From contig DATIQN010000006.1 in the NCBI GenBank assembly GCA_035470785.1, positions 27,577 through 91,576 on the forward strand: a stretch of 64,000 nucleotides of DNA. The letters run 5' to 3'. Of the stretch, positions 56,028 to 63,927 are shown piece by piece. This DNA comes from Croceibacterium_B sp035470785. Lineage in GTDB: Bacteria; Pseudomonadota; Alphaproteobacteria; Sphingomonadales; Sphingomonadaceae. The position numbers and the translations under genes were made by a program. Numbering within the stretch: position 1 is the first letter of the stretch; the number at the start of each line of letters is the position of its first letter. Under the pieces are notes generated by a model, which was not told the origin of the DNA, searched no databases, and was given only the letters and a program-made list of their open reading frames with translations.

Positions 56028-56038
56028 GGAAGATGACG

Positions 56039-56689
56039 ATGCCCATCCGCATGAACCGCGCGGCCGGTGCCGCAATCGCCCTCTCGCTCGGGCTCGCCCT
56101 CTCGGCCTGCAATACCGGGGCCCAGATGAATCGTTCGCTCGACAGCATCAAGCAGCCGGTAGTCGAGCAGCAGAACTTTGCGCTCGACCTTGCTGCCACG
56201 TCCGGCGGCCTGCCGGTCGATGAGCAGCGCCGCCTGGCCGACTGGTTCGGATCGATGAACGTGCGTTACGGCGATCACATTGGCATCGACGATGCGATGG
56301 CCAGCCCCGCGGTGCGCGGCGACGTCGCCAAGATTGCCGGCCGCTACGGGCTGCTGGTCGACGACGGCGCGCCGGTGACGCAAGGCTATGTCGATCCAGG
56401 CAAGATCCGCGTCGTCGTCACCCGCAGCCACGCTTACGTGCCGGGTTGCCCCGACTGGACGGATCATTATTCGGAGACGCTCAGCAATGGCACCTCGCCC
56501 GGTTACGGCTGCGCGGTGAACGGGAACATCGCCGCGATGGTGGCCGATCCACAGCACCTGCTGCACGGCGCGACCGGCACGGGCGAGACCGTAATCATGA
56601 GGTCGACCAAGGCCATCGAAACCTATCGTGAAGCGAAGCCGACCGGAGCCGCCGGCCTGCCGCAAGTGTCCACCGAATCGGGGAAGTAA
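56039..56689 (+). CDS. cpaD: CpaD family pilus assembly lipoprotein
   Basis: CpaD is the secretin pilotin-like lipoprotein of the Tad system. From the ATG at 56039 (AGGAAG six nt before; an ATG at 56033 and a GTG at 56024 are also in frame) the protein is 216 residues. The signal peptide ends in LALSAC, giving a lipidated cysteine. The body shows the CpaD-type segments RVVVTRSHAYVPGCPDW and GYGCAVNGNIAAMVADPQHLL, both with cysteines. It is followed by cpaE 4 nt later. Confidence 0.9.
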   Translation: MPIRMNRAAGAAIALSLGLALSACNTGAQMNRSLDSIKQPVVEQQNFALDLAATSGGLPVDEQRRLADWFGSMNVRYGDHIGIDDAMASPAVRGDVAKIAGRYGLLVDDGAPVTQGYVDPGKIRVVVTRSHAYVPGCPDWTDHYSETLSNGTSPGYGCAVNGNIAAMVADPQHLLHGATGTGETVIMRSTKAIETYREAKPTGAAGLPQVSTESGK

Positions 56690-56693
56690 GAGC

Positions 56694-57983
56694 ATGAACG
56701 CGCCTTGGAAACCTGGCCTCGCGGGCAACCGCGATCCCTTCGCCGCCTTCATCTGCGACGAGACCGCCCTGGACGTCTTGCGGCCGGTGGTCATCGAGCT
56801 CGGCTGGGCGCCTGAGAAGTGCGCCAAGGGTGGCTTGCGCAACGCCGTGCAGTCGCTTTCGATTGCCGCGAGCCCGGCGATCCTGATGGTCGACTTGTCG
56901 GAAAGCGGCGATCCGCTGAACGACATCAACGCCCTCGCGGAAGTCTGCGAGCCGGGCACCGTCGTCATCGCAATCGGACAGGTCAACGACGTGCGGCTGT
57001 ACCGCGACCTCGTCGCCAGCGGCATTCACGATTACCTGCTCAAGCCGCTCACGGCCGGGCAAGTGCGCGACGCGTTGAACCAAGCGCAAGCGGTGTTCGC
57101 CTCGCCACGTCACAGCGATGGCGACGTGACGAGGGCGCACGTTTCCACCGCAGTCGTGGGGACCCGCGGCGGTGTCGGCGCGTCGACACTGGCAACCTCG
57201 CTCGCGTGGCTGTTCAGCACCGATCACAAGCGGCCGACCGCTCTGCTCGACCTCGATGTCCATTTCGGCACCGGTGCTCTTTCCCTTGATCTCGAGCCGG
57301 GCCGCGGCCTGACCGACGCGATCGAGAACCCGAGCCGCATCGACGGCCTATTCATCGAACGGGCGATGATCCGCGCAAACGACAACCTGGCGATCCTTTC
57401 GGCCGAAGCGCCGATCAACTCGCCGCTGATGACCGACGGCAGCGCCTTCGTGCAACTGCAGGAGGAATTCCGCTCGGCGTTCGAGACGACGGTCGTCGAC
57501 CTACCGCGCAACATGCTGATCAACTTCCCGCACCTGTTGTCGGAAGTGAACGTCATGGCGCTGGTGACCGAGATGACCCTTGCGTCGGCGCGCGACACGA
57601 TCCGTATCCTTTCTTGGCTCAAGGCCAATGCTCCGAACGTCAACCCGATGGTCATCGCGAACAAGGTGCAGACCGGCGCGACCGAAATCAGCAAGGCGGA
57701 CTTCGAGGCTTCGATCGAACGCAAGATCAATTACCTGATCCCGTACGACCAGAAAGCCGCGGTCAACGCCGCCAAGCTCGGCCAGACGTTCGTCGACGCC
57801 AACCGTTCGAGCAGGGCCGCCGCGGCCATGCGCGACATCGCCAAGGCGATCCTTGCGGTCGGCGAAGACGGCGCCAAGAACGAGGTTGAGGCGTCCGGAA
57901 ATTCTTCGCTGCTCGGCAAGTTCGACTTCAAGTCGCTGCTTAGCAAGAAGACCAAGCGGACCGAAGCCGCCGACGCGGAGTGA
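56694..57983 (+). CDS. cpaE: Pilus assembly ATPase CpaE (ParA/MinD family)
   Basis: CpaE positions the Tad apparatus at the pole. From the ATG at 56694 (MNAPWKPGLAGNRDPFAAF) the protein is 429 residues. The first about 140 are a receiver-like domain (CDETALDVLRP, DYLLKPLTAGQVRDAL), followed by a deviant Walker A TRGGVGAST and the MinD-type LLDLDVHFG and VDLPRNM motifs. The C-terminal tail is Lys-rich. It is followed at once by a 17-codon minicistron and then tadB; cpaF is not found after it. Confidence 0.92.
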   Translation: MNAPWKPGLAGNRDPFAAFICDETALDVLRPVVIELGWAPEKCAKGGLRNAVQSLSIAASPAILMVDLSESGDPLNDINALAEVCEPGTVVIAIGQVNDVRLYRDLVASGIHDYLLKPLTAGQVRDALNQAQAVFASPRHSDGDVTRAHVSTAVVGTRGGVGASTLATSLAWLFSTDHKRPTALLDLDVHFGTGALSLDLEPGRGLTDAIENPSRIDGLFIERAMIRANDNLAILSAEAPINSPLMTDGSAFVQLQEEFRSAFETTVVDLPRNMLINFPHLLSEVNVMALVTEMTLASARDTIRILSWLKANAPNVNPMVIANKVQTGATEISKADFEASIERKINYLIPYDQKAAVNAAKLGQTFVDANRSSRAAAAMRDIAKAILAVGEDGAKNEVEASGNSSLLGKFDFKSLLSKKTKRTEAADAE

Positions 57984-58037
57984 GTGAGCTCCAAGCGGAT
58001 CAACCGGTTCGGACACGAAAGCGATAGCGCGCCATGA
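57984..58037 (+). CDS. 17-codon minicistron in the expected cpaF position
   Basis: Directly after the cpaE TGA, a GTG opens a 17-residue frame (VSSKRINRFGHESDSAP) that ends in a TGA overlapping the tadB ATG by 4 nt (ATGA). The ribosome site is poor: GGAG is only 3 nt before the GTG. It may be translated by coupling from cpaE and help start tadB. It could also be what is left of cpaF after an internal in-frame deletion, or pure chance. I cannot match the peptide to CpaF ends. Confidence 0.3.
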   Translation: MSSKRINRFGHESDSAP

Positions 58038-59005
58038 GTGTGATTCAGTTAGTCCTGTTTGCAGGAGGCTTGATGGCCCTGATGGTCATCGGCGCGCTGC
58101 TATTCACCGGTGCCTCGCCGGCGAAGGAAGGCCAGCGCCGCCTGCAGGCGGTGCGCTTCCGCCATTCCGAAAGTACCAACGCCAAGGTCGAATCGCAGCT
58201 GAAAAAAGCGATCGCCGCGCGCAAGCCGAAGATGCACAGGATCGCCGGTTCGGGATCGCGCGCGGAGGCGTTGGCCTTGCGTCTCGAACGGACCGGGCGT
58301 GGCTGGAGCACCTCGCAGTATCTGTACACCTCGCTCGGTCTCGCGCTTGGCCTTACCATCCTTATCTATCTCAAGACCGGCGCGCTGTGGCTCGCGCTCG
58401 GCGTCGGTGCCCTCATAGGTGCCGGCCTACCGCACATGGTCGTCGGCTATTTCGTCAAGAAGCGACTCAACGACTTCAACTCGAAGTTCCCCGACGCGAT
58501 CGAGCTGCTCGTCCGCGGCTTGCGCTCGGGCTTGCCGGTAACCGAGACCCTGGGCGTCGTGGCGCACGAGATCCCCGGGCCCGTCGGCAGCGAATTCCGC
58601 GGCGTCGCCGAGCGCATTCGCATCGGCCGCACCATGGAAGAGGCGTTGCAGGAAACGGCAGACCGGCTCGGCACGCCCGAATTCCAGTTCTTCGTGATCA
58701 CGCTGGCGATCCAGCGCGAGACCGGCGGCAACTTGGCCGAAACCCTGTCAAATCTGGCCGACGTGCTTCGCAAGCGCGCCCAGATGAAGCTCAAGATCCG
58801 GGCCATGAGCTCGGAATCGAAGGCCTCCGCTTATATCGTCGGCGCCCTGCCGTTCATCGTCTTCGGGCTGATCTGGTGGATCAATCCCAAGTACATCGGC
58901 GGCTTCTTCACCGAAGACCGTCTGATCATCGCCGGCTTGGGCGGCCTGGTGTGGATGTCGATCGGCGCGTTCATCATGGCCAAGATGGTCAGTTTCGAGA
59001 TTTGA
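58034..59005 (+). CDS. tadB: Flp pilus assembly membrane protein TadB (T2SSF)
   Basis: TadB is one of two inner-membrane platform proteins of the Tad system. The 323 residues have a first hydrophobic segment, a basic linker (QLKKAIAARKPKMHR), two further segments and a T2SSF domain with ELLVRGLRSGLPVTETLGVVAHE and the loop QRETGGNLAETL, both characteristic. The last segments follow at 260-323. The gene is 19 nt upstream of tadC. Confidence 0.93.
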   Translation: MSVIQLVLFAGGLMALMVIGALLFTGASPAKEGQRRLQAVRFRHSESTNAKVESQLKKAIAARKPKMHRIAGSGSRAEALALRLERTGRGWSTSQYLYTSLGLALGLTILIYLKTGALWLALGVGALIGAGLPHMVVGYFVKKRLNDFNSKFPDAIELLVRGLRSGLPVTETLGVVAHEIPGPVGSEFRGVAERIRIGRTMEEALQETADRLGTPEFQFFVITLAIQRETGGNLAETLSNLADVLRKRAQMKLKIRAMSSESKASAYIVGALPFIVFGLIWWINPKYIGGFFTEDRLIIAGLGGLVWMSIGAFIMAKMVSFEI

Positions 59006-59024
59006 ACGAGGACTGCGCGCAGCC

Positions 59025-60041
59025 ATGATCATTGCCCCATCCACCGGCCCCAAGCTTCTCGGCTTCGACGTTATCTTCGTCGGCTCGATCCTTGCCGGGA
59101 TCGCGGCCGCGGCGGTGATGTTTGCCATCTACGCCGCAGTCACGGTGAAGGATCCGATGGCCAAGCGCGTCAAGTCGCTGAACGCGCGCCGCGAAGAGCT
59201 GAAGTCGGGCATCATCACGCAGAAGTCGCGCAAGCGGCAGAGCCTGGTCCAGCGCTCCGACGCAACCGACAAGGTCAAGGACACACTGCGGGGCATGAAG
59301 GTCCTGCAGGAAAGCCAGGTCAAGATCATCCAGCAGAAGCTGGCGCAGGCCGGCATCCGCAACAAGGAATACGCCGTTTTCGTGATTTTCGCACGGATGG
59401 TGCTGCCGGTTGTGTTGGGCTTTCTTGCGGTTGTCGTCCTCTACTGGACCAACACCTTCCCCGAGTGGGGCAGCTTCAAGCGCTTCATGGCCTTCGCCGC
59501 GCTCGTCATTGCCGGGTACAAGGGCCCCGAGCTCTACCTCAAGAACAAGACGTCGAAGCGGACCAACGAGATTCGCAAGGGCCTGCCCGACGCGCTCGAC
59601 CTCCTGGTCATCTGCGCCGAAGCCGGCCTGACCGTCGACGCGGCGTTCAACCGCGTCGCCAAGGAGCTTGGCCGCGCCTACGCGGAGCTGGGCGAGGAAT
59701 TCGCGCTGACCGCGATCGAGCTGTCGTTCCTGACCGAGCGGCGCCAGGCCTTCGAAAACCTCGCCTATCGCGTCAACCTCGACGCGGTGCGCGGCGTGGT
59801 CACCACGATGATCCAGACCGAGCGCTACGGCACCCCGCTGGCTTCGGCCTTGCGGGTGCTTTCGGCCGAGTTCCGCAATGAGCGCATGATGCGTGCCGAG
59901 GAAAAGGCCGCGCGGCTGCCGGCGATTATGACCGTGCCGCTGATCCTGTTCATCCTGCCGGTGCTGTTCATCGTCATTCTCGGCCCGGCGGCCTGTTCGA
60001 TCGCCGACGCCTTCTCGGGCGGGATCGGCCATACGAAGTAG
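59025..60041 (+). CDS. tadC: Flp pilus assembly membrane protein TadC (T2SSF)
   Basis: TadC is the second platform protein. The 338 residues contain an N-terminal membrane segment, a Lys/Arg-rich cytoplasmic part (VKSLNARREELKSG), then two more hydrophobic segments and a T2SSF domain with LPDALDLLVICAEAGLTVDAAF and YGTPLASALRVLSAEFRNER. It ends the operon, and a strong terminator follows 30 nt after the stop. No Flp pilin or TadD/E/F gene follows. Confidence 0.93.
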   Translation: MIIAPSTGPKLLGFDVIFVGSILAGIAAAAVMFAIYAAVTVKDPMAKRVKSLNARREELKSGIITQKSRKRQSLVQRSDATDKVKDTLRGMKVLQESQVKIIQQKLAQAGIRNKEYAVFVIFARMVLPVVLGFLAVVVLYWTNTFPEWGSFKRFMAFAALVIAGYKGPELYLKNKTSKRTNEIRKGLPDALDLLVICAEAGLTVDAAFNRVAKELGRAYAELGEEFALTAIELSFLTERRQAFENLAYRVNLDAVRGVVTTMIQTERYGTPLASALRVLSAEFRNERMMRAEEKAARLPAIMTVPLILFILPVLFIVILGPAACSIADAFSGGIGHTK

Positions 60042-60070
60042 GGGCGGCTGAGGCCGGGGGGACCCTAACG

Positions 60071-60110
60071 AAGCCTCCGCAGGTCAGTGGCCTGCGGAGG
60101 CTTTTCGTTT
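60071..60110. terminator. Intrinsic terminator between tadC and marR-type gene
   Basis: A perfect 13-bp stem has arms AAGCCTCCGCAGG (60071-60083) and CCTGCGGAGGCTT (60091-60103) with a 7-nt loop, followed by TTCGTTT. Because the arms begin and end in A/T, it can serve both the pilus operon and the convergent MarR gene. Confidence 0.9.
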
Positions 60111-60592
60111 CAGGTAGCGATGCCGAAGTTGCCGTCGTCGATGCCCTCGGCATCGAGATCGTCGACTTCCGCGCGCACCCGTCCGAGCAGCGAACGGAAA
60201 GCCTCGACTTCCTCGTCGGTGAACTTGGCGAAAAGCCGCCGTTCCATCTCGAGCGCCAGCGGCATGATCAGCGAGTGCATCGCCTTGCCCGGCGCGGTCA
60301 GCTCAAGCAGGTGCGAGCGTCCGTCCTGCGCGTTCGGGCGGCGCACGGCGAGCCCGCGATCCTCGAGCACCTTGCACGCGCGGTTGACCGCCACCTTGTC
60401 CATGATCGTCATGCTGGTGAGCTCGCGCTGGGTACGCGGCCCGGAATCGCCGAGCACAGCCATCACCCGCCACTCGGGGACGCTCAGGCCCCAGCGGTTA
60501 CGGTATTCCTGCGCGATCCGCTGGCTGACCGCGTTCGAGGTCACCGACAGGCGGTAGGGGAGGAATTCGGCGAGGCGGTTGCTTTGTTTCAT
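60110..60592 (-). CDS. MarR family transcriptional regulator
   Basis: This is a winged-helix regulator of 160 residues from the ATG at 60590-60592 (MKQSNRLAEFLPYRLSV). The DNA-binding part is seen in LSVPEWRVMAVLGDSGP, RTQRELTSMTIMDKVAVNRACKVLEDRGL, and the wing PNAQDGRSHLLELT. The C-terminal helix is acidic (EGIDDGNFGIAT). It is upstream of no gene on its strand but is followed by the tad terminator. A palindrome overlaps the start region, as often seen in autoregulated MarR genes. Confidence 0.9.
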   Translation of the reverse strand: MKQSNRLAEFLPYRLSVTSNAVSQRIAQEYRNRWGLSVPEWRVMAVLGDSGPRTQRELTSMTIMDKVAVNRACKVLEDRGLAVRRPNAQDGRSHLLELTAPGKAMHSLIMPLALEMERRLFAKFTDEEVEAFRSLLGRVRAEVDDLDAEGIDDGNFGIAT

Positions 60593-60595
60593 TAC

Positions 60596-60606
60596 CAACT
60601 AGTTTG
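60596..60606. promoter_or_regulatory. Candidate MarR operator CAACTAGTTTG
   Basis: CAACTAGTTTG at 60596-60606 contains the perfect palindrome AACTAGTT (60597-60604) just upstream of the MarR start codon. MarR proteins usually bind imperfect palindromes of this size within their own promoters. It also lies 37 bp from the mtnP stop, so the mtnP transcript would run through it. Confidence 0.4.
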
Positions 60607-60633
60607 TTGCAGTTTTCACGTCATTTGCAAGCA

Positions 60634-61536
60634 TCACGCATTGTCCTCGCTCAAACGGCGCGCAAATCCTTCGCGCAGCAAACGGCCTGCCACCGCGTCG
60701 AGCGGGGCGACCGCCTGGCGGGTCCACGCGCTCCGCGGCGTAACCAGCGCGGCATCGAGCGCGCGATCGATCGGGCTCGCCACACGTTCCTCGGGCAACG
60801 CGCTGGCGAGCGCGACCAGCGTGCGCCGCGCCGTCTCGGCGTTGGCGCGCATCACGGCGAGGATCTCGCTCGCCTCCACGCCTGCCTCGGCGTCGCGCCA
60901 GGCGTCGTAGTCGGTGACCATGCCGAGCAGCGCGTAGGGCAGCTCGGCCTCGCGCGCGAGCCGTACCTCGGGCAGCGCGGTCATGCCGATCACGTCGGCG
61001 CCCCAGTCGCGGTAGAGGTGGCTCTCGGCGCGGGTCGAGAACTGCGGGCCCTCGATGGCGACGTAAGTGCCGCCGCGGTAGACCTTGGCTCCGGCCTTCC
61101 CGGCCGCGTCCGCAGCGAACCCGGCCAGCCGCGGGCAGACCGGGTCGGCCAGGCCGACATGGGCGACGATACCCTCACCGAAGAAGCTCCGCTCGCGCCC
61201 GAGCGTGCGGTCGATGAACTGGTCGGCGGCGACGAACTCGCCCGGCTTCAGCTCCTCGCGCAACGAGCCGATCGCGCTGATCGCCAGCAGGTCGGTGACG
61301 CCGCAGCGCTTGAGCGCATCGATGTTCGCGCGGTAATTGACCTTGCCCGGCGCGAGGGTGTGCCCCTCGCCGTGGCGGGCGATAAAGCTGAACTTCACGT
61401 GGCCGATGCGGCCCATCGCCACCGGCGACGAAGGCTCGCCGAACGCGCTGGCGACGGCGATCGTCTGTGCGTCGTCGAGCTCGCCCGGATTGTACAGGCC
61501 CGACCCGCCGATAACGCCGATGTGCCAGCCGGGCAT
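60634..61536 (-). CDS. mtnP: S-methyl-5'-thioadenosine phosphorylase
   Basis: MtnP splits methylthioadenosine into adenine and methylthioribose-1-phosphate, recycling the by-product of polyamine and quorum-signal synthesis. The 300-residue protein opens with GVIGGSGLY, continues with RHGEGHTLAPGKVNYRANIDAL, and has the family's YVAIEGPQFSTRAESH, GMTALPEVRLAREAELPYA. It belongs to the hexameric/trimeric MTAP/PNP type II group. A purine nucleoside phosphorylase activity is the alternative. It is followed by the marR gene, with which it may be cotranscribed. Confidence 0.92.
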   Translation of the reverse strand: MPGWHIGVIGGSGLYNPGELDDAQTIAVASAFGEPSSPVAMGRIGHVKFSFIARHGEGHTLAPGKVNYRANIDALKRCGVTDLLAISAIGSLREELKPGEFVAADQFIDRTLGRERSFFGEGIVAHVGLADPVCPRLAGFAADAAGKAGAKVYRGGTYVAIEGPQFSTRAESHLYRDWGADVIGMTALPEVRLAREAELPYALLGMVTDYDAWRDAEAGVEASEILAVMRANAETARRTLVALASALPEERVASPIDRALDAALVTPRSAWTRQAVAPLDAVAGRLLREGFARRLSEDNA

Positions 61537-61563
61537 GTCTGGTCTACCTCGCCCTTTCCCGCC

Positions 61564-61650
61564 TCGTCATTGCGAGGAGCGAAGCGACGAAGCGATCCAG
61601 GGCAGTTGCGCGCGACGCCCTGGATTGCTTCGCTACGCTTGCAATGACGA
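61564..61650. repeat. REP-like imperfect palindrome
   Basis: A left arm of 39 nt (61564-61602, beginning TCGTCATTGCGAGGAGCGAA) and a right arm of 33 nt (61618-61650, ending GCAATGACGA) are inverted copies with a 15-nt loop and a six-base indel. The motif GTCATTGCGAGGAGCGAAGC is recalled as a common intergenic repeat in many bacterial genomes, whose translations give SLRGAKRRSDP or similar peptides. It fills most of the 141-bp gap between mtnP and the next gene. Confidence 0.82.
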
Positions 61651-61677
61651 ATGGAGACAGATGCGCTCGCCGCATGG

Positions 61678-62460
61678 TCACTTCGGCGGCATGCGGATCG
61701 CGCCGTCGAGCCGCACGCTGGCGCCGTTGAAGTAGCCGGTTTCGAGCATCATCATCACCAGCCCGGCGTATTCCTCGGGCTTGCCGAGCCGCTTGGGGAA
61801 CGGCACCGCCGCGGCGAGCGATTCCTGCGCCTTCTCGGGGAGCCCGGCCAGCAGCGGGGTGGCGAAGATGCCCGGCTGGATGGCGTTGATGCGGATGCCT
61901 TCCTGCATGAAGTCGCGCGCGATCGGCAGGGTCATGCCCATCACCGCGGCTTTCGACGCAGCATAGGCGACCTGGCCGATCTGCCCGTCCTCGGCGGCGA
62001 CGCTGGAAGTCACCACCATCGCCCCGCGCTCGCCGTCCTCGAGGCCGTCCAACGTCATCATCCCCGCGGCCGCCTTGGCGACGCACTGGAAGGTGCCGAG
62101 CAGGTTGACCTTGATCGTCTTCATGAACTGCTCGACCGGGTAATGGCTGATCGCGCCGCTCTCGCGGTCGCGCTTGACGGTCTTGCCGATCGTGCCGATT
62201 CCCGCGCAACAGACCAGCACCCGCTCCTGCCCGTGCGCCGCGCGCGCCTTGGCGAAGCCCGCGTCGACCGAGGCTTCGTCCGACACGTCGACCTTGCAGA
62301 AAGTGCCGCCGATGTCCTTCGCGACGCTCTCGCCGCGCCCCTCGTTCAGGTCGAAGATCGCGACCTTGGCGCCTTTCGCGGCCAGCGCCCGCGCGCTCGC
62401 CTCGCCGAGGCCCGAGGCTCCTCCGGTGACGACGGCGGCGATGGAACTGTCGATCTTCAC
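61678..62460 (-). CDS. Short-chain dehydrogenase (3-hydroxyacyl-CoA dehydrogenase type II-like)
   Basis: This is a 260-residue SDR. TGGASGLG (12-19) binds the cofactor, Asp36 (IFDLNEG) favours NAD, and the catalytic Ser151/152-Tyr165-Lys169 set is present. At the position of NNAG it has CCAG (83-86), close to the NCAG variant of HSD17B10-type enzymes, which supports a 3-hydroxyacyl-CoA or steroid-type substrate. The C-terminal YFNGASVRLDGAIRMPPK also fits that group. Confidence 0.88.
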   Translation of the reverse strand: MKIDSSIAAVVTGGASGLGEASARALAAKGAKVAIFDLNEGRGESVAKDIGGTFCKVDVSDEASVDAGFAKARAAHGQERVLVCCAGIGTIGKTVKRDRESGAISHYPVEQFMKTIKVNLLGTFQCVAKAAAGMMTLDGLEDGERGAMVVTSSVAAEDGQIGQVAYAASKAAVMGMTLPIARDFMQEGIRINAIQPGIFATPLLAGLPEKAQESLAAAVPFPKRLGKPEEYAGLVMMMLETGYFNGASVRLDGAIRMPPK

Positions 62461-62851
62461 GGGTTTCTCCTTGGAGGTCTTGCGTTGGAGGGCGCCTTAG
62501 CCGCTCCTTGATATCTCGTCATCCCAGCAAAGCGTCGGTCGAGGGTGACACAAATTACACCATGTCACCCCGACACTTGGCCAGGAAACCGGCGCGTTTC
62601 CGCCATTCTCCGGGTCGGGCATGGGTGACAGATTTGTAGGATTCGCGCGAAAACCATGGCGGGTATGCCGGCTTTGGAGTGCGAGTCGAGCATCACAACC
62701 ATGCGCCACGATCGGGGCCCTGTAGGAAAATGGTTTTTTCATCCTGGCTCCAACATTCGGCGCGCGAGGCGCCGCATGAGCCAGGCTTGGAGGGGCGGCA
62801 GATGCAACGCCCCCTAAGGACCCGGCCTCGCGGCCGGGTCCCTTGATTCAC
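62461..62851. other. 391-bp intergenic region with repeated GGGTGACA
   Basis: This gap between the SDR and the His-rich gene holds three copies of the octamer GGGTGACA: at 62543-62550, inverted as TGTCACCC at 62563-62570 (12-nt spacer), and again direct at 62623-62630. A hairpin terminator lies at its right end (62818-62841). A minus-strand open frame of 81 codons at 62497-62742 crosses these repeats and has no ribosome site or familiar content, so I do not call it a gene. Confidence 0.55.
62818..62841. terminator. Hairpin terminator of the His-rich gene
   Basis: Arms GGACCCGGCC (62818-62827) and GGCCGGGTCC (62832-62841) form a perfect 10-bp stem with loop TCGC. It lies 10 nt after the stop of the minus-strand His-rich gene (62852). 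The trailing T-run on that strand is weak, so it is a moderate terminator. Confidence 0.65.
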
Positions 62852-63202
62852 TTAGCGATAGCAGACGCGCACCTGGTGATGATGGCGCCAGGTAAGGGAG
62901 CAATGGTTGTGATGGCCGCGGCCGTTGCGCCAGCCGTAGTGGTGGCCGTTGTCGTGGCGGTCGTAATGGCTGCTGCGCATGTTGCGATCGTGGCCATTCC
63001 AGTCGCGGCGATTGTAGTCGCCGCTGTGGTCATGGCGATCGCTATCGGCGCGCTGGTCGTTGCGGTCGTTGTCGCGCTGTTGATCGTGGTGCATGTCCTG
63101 GTGCTGTTGGTCGCCGCCATGATTCTGGGCGCTGGCAACGGTTGCAGTACCGAGGCCGGCGACGGCGAACGTCGCCGCGGCGAGCAGGTGGGCAATCTTC
63201 AT
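62852..63202 (-). CDS. Histidine/aspartate-rich secreted protein
   Basis: This 116-residue protein starts at the ATG at 63200-63202 (MKIAHLLAAATFAVAGLGT); the signal peptide ends TVASA-Q. The mature part is dominated by His, Asp, Asn and Arg (NHGGDQQHQDMHHDQQRDND ... HRHDHS ...), with two cysteines near the C-terminus (NHCSLTWRHHHQVRVCY). The composition suggests metal binding in the periplasm, but no named domain is seen. A terminator follows. The V/A-rich open frame on the opposite strand is its antisense image. Confidence 0.75.
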   Translation of the reverse strand: MKIAHLLAAATFAVAGLGTATVASAQNHGGDQQHQDMHHDQQRDNDRNDQRADSDRHDHSGDYNRRDWNGHDRNMRSSHYDRHDNGHHYGWRNGRGHHNHCSLTWRHHHQVRVCYR

Positions 63203-63325
63203 GGTAAGTCCTCTCACCCGGAAATCGGGTATGACACCCACAACGCGCCAATTCGATTATCGGCCCGCCCGCCAACGGAATGTTGGAGGCTTGCCCCCGA
63301 CCGGCGGAACGGTCACCTGACCGGC

Positions 63326-63784
63326 ATGAGCAGCTTGAGAATCCTCGTCGATGCCGACGCCTGCCCGGTGAAGGAGGAAGTCTACCGCGTCGCCCAGCGC
63401 CGCAAGGTGCCCGTCGCGGTTATCAGCAACAGCCCGTTCCGCGTACCGATCGATCCGCTGTTCGAGCGGGTGGTGGTCCAAGGCGGTTTCGATGCCGCCG
63501 ACGACTGGATCGCCGAACGCGCCGATCCCCGCGCGCTGATAATTACCGGCGACATCCTGCTCGCCGAGCGCTGCCTCAAGGCCGGGGCCACGGTGATCGG
63601 CCACAACGGCCGCCCGTTCACCCACGCCTCGATCGGCGGCGCCATCGCGACCCGCGCGATCATGGCCGACTTGCGGGCAGGCGGAGACGTGGTTGGCGGG
63701 CCGGCGCCCTTTGCCAAGGCGGACAGGTCGCGGTTCCTGCAGGCGCTGGACGAGGCGCTGGTGAGGTTGGAACGGCGGGTGTGA
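63326..63784 (+). CDS. YaiI/YqxD family protein (DUF188, PIN-like)
   Basis: The 152-residue protein begins at the ATG at 63326 (MSSLRILVDADACPVKEEVY). The family motifs are DADACPVK (9-16), VVISNSPF-like VAVISNSPFR, and ITGDILLAERCL, with a glycine-rich C-terminal region GHNGRPFTHASIGGAIA. The aspartate pattern resembles PIN-domain nucleases, and the family's function is not settled. The upstream open frame is the antisense of the His-rich gene. Confidence 0.9.
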   Translation: MSSLRILVDADACPVKEEVYRVAQRRKVPVAVISNSPFRVPIDPLFERVVVQGGFDAADDWIAERADPRALIITGDILLAERCLKAGATVIGHNGRPFTHASIGGAIATRAIMADLRAGGDVVGGPAPFAKADRSRFLQALDEALVRLERRV

Positions 63785-63927
63785 GCTGCGGTGGGGGGAA
63801 ATCTAGTTCAGCGCTGGGCCATGCTATCTAGCTAAATATATGTTAATGACTTTTCCGTTCGCGCCGAGCTTTTTCGCAAGGGTGAGAGGACATCCTGTGC
63901 TCCGCGGTAAATGGCGCTCAGGGTGAT

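Noticed and set aside
62497..62742. 81-codon minus-strand frame beginning MKKPFSYR
   Set aside because: It spans repeated elements, lacks a ribosome site and has no family-like content.
62843..63200. Plus-strand Val/Ala/Met-rich apparent membrane protein
   Set aside because: The hydrophobic pattern arises from reading CAC/CAT codons of the His-rich gene backwards. The real plus-strand gene starts at 63326.
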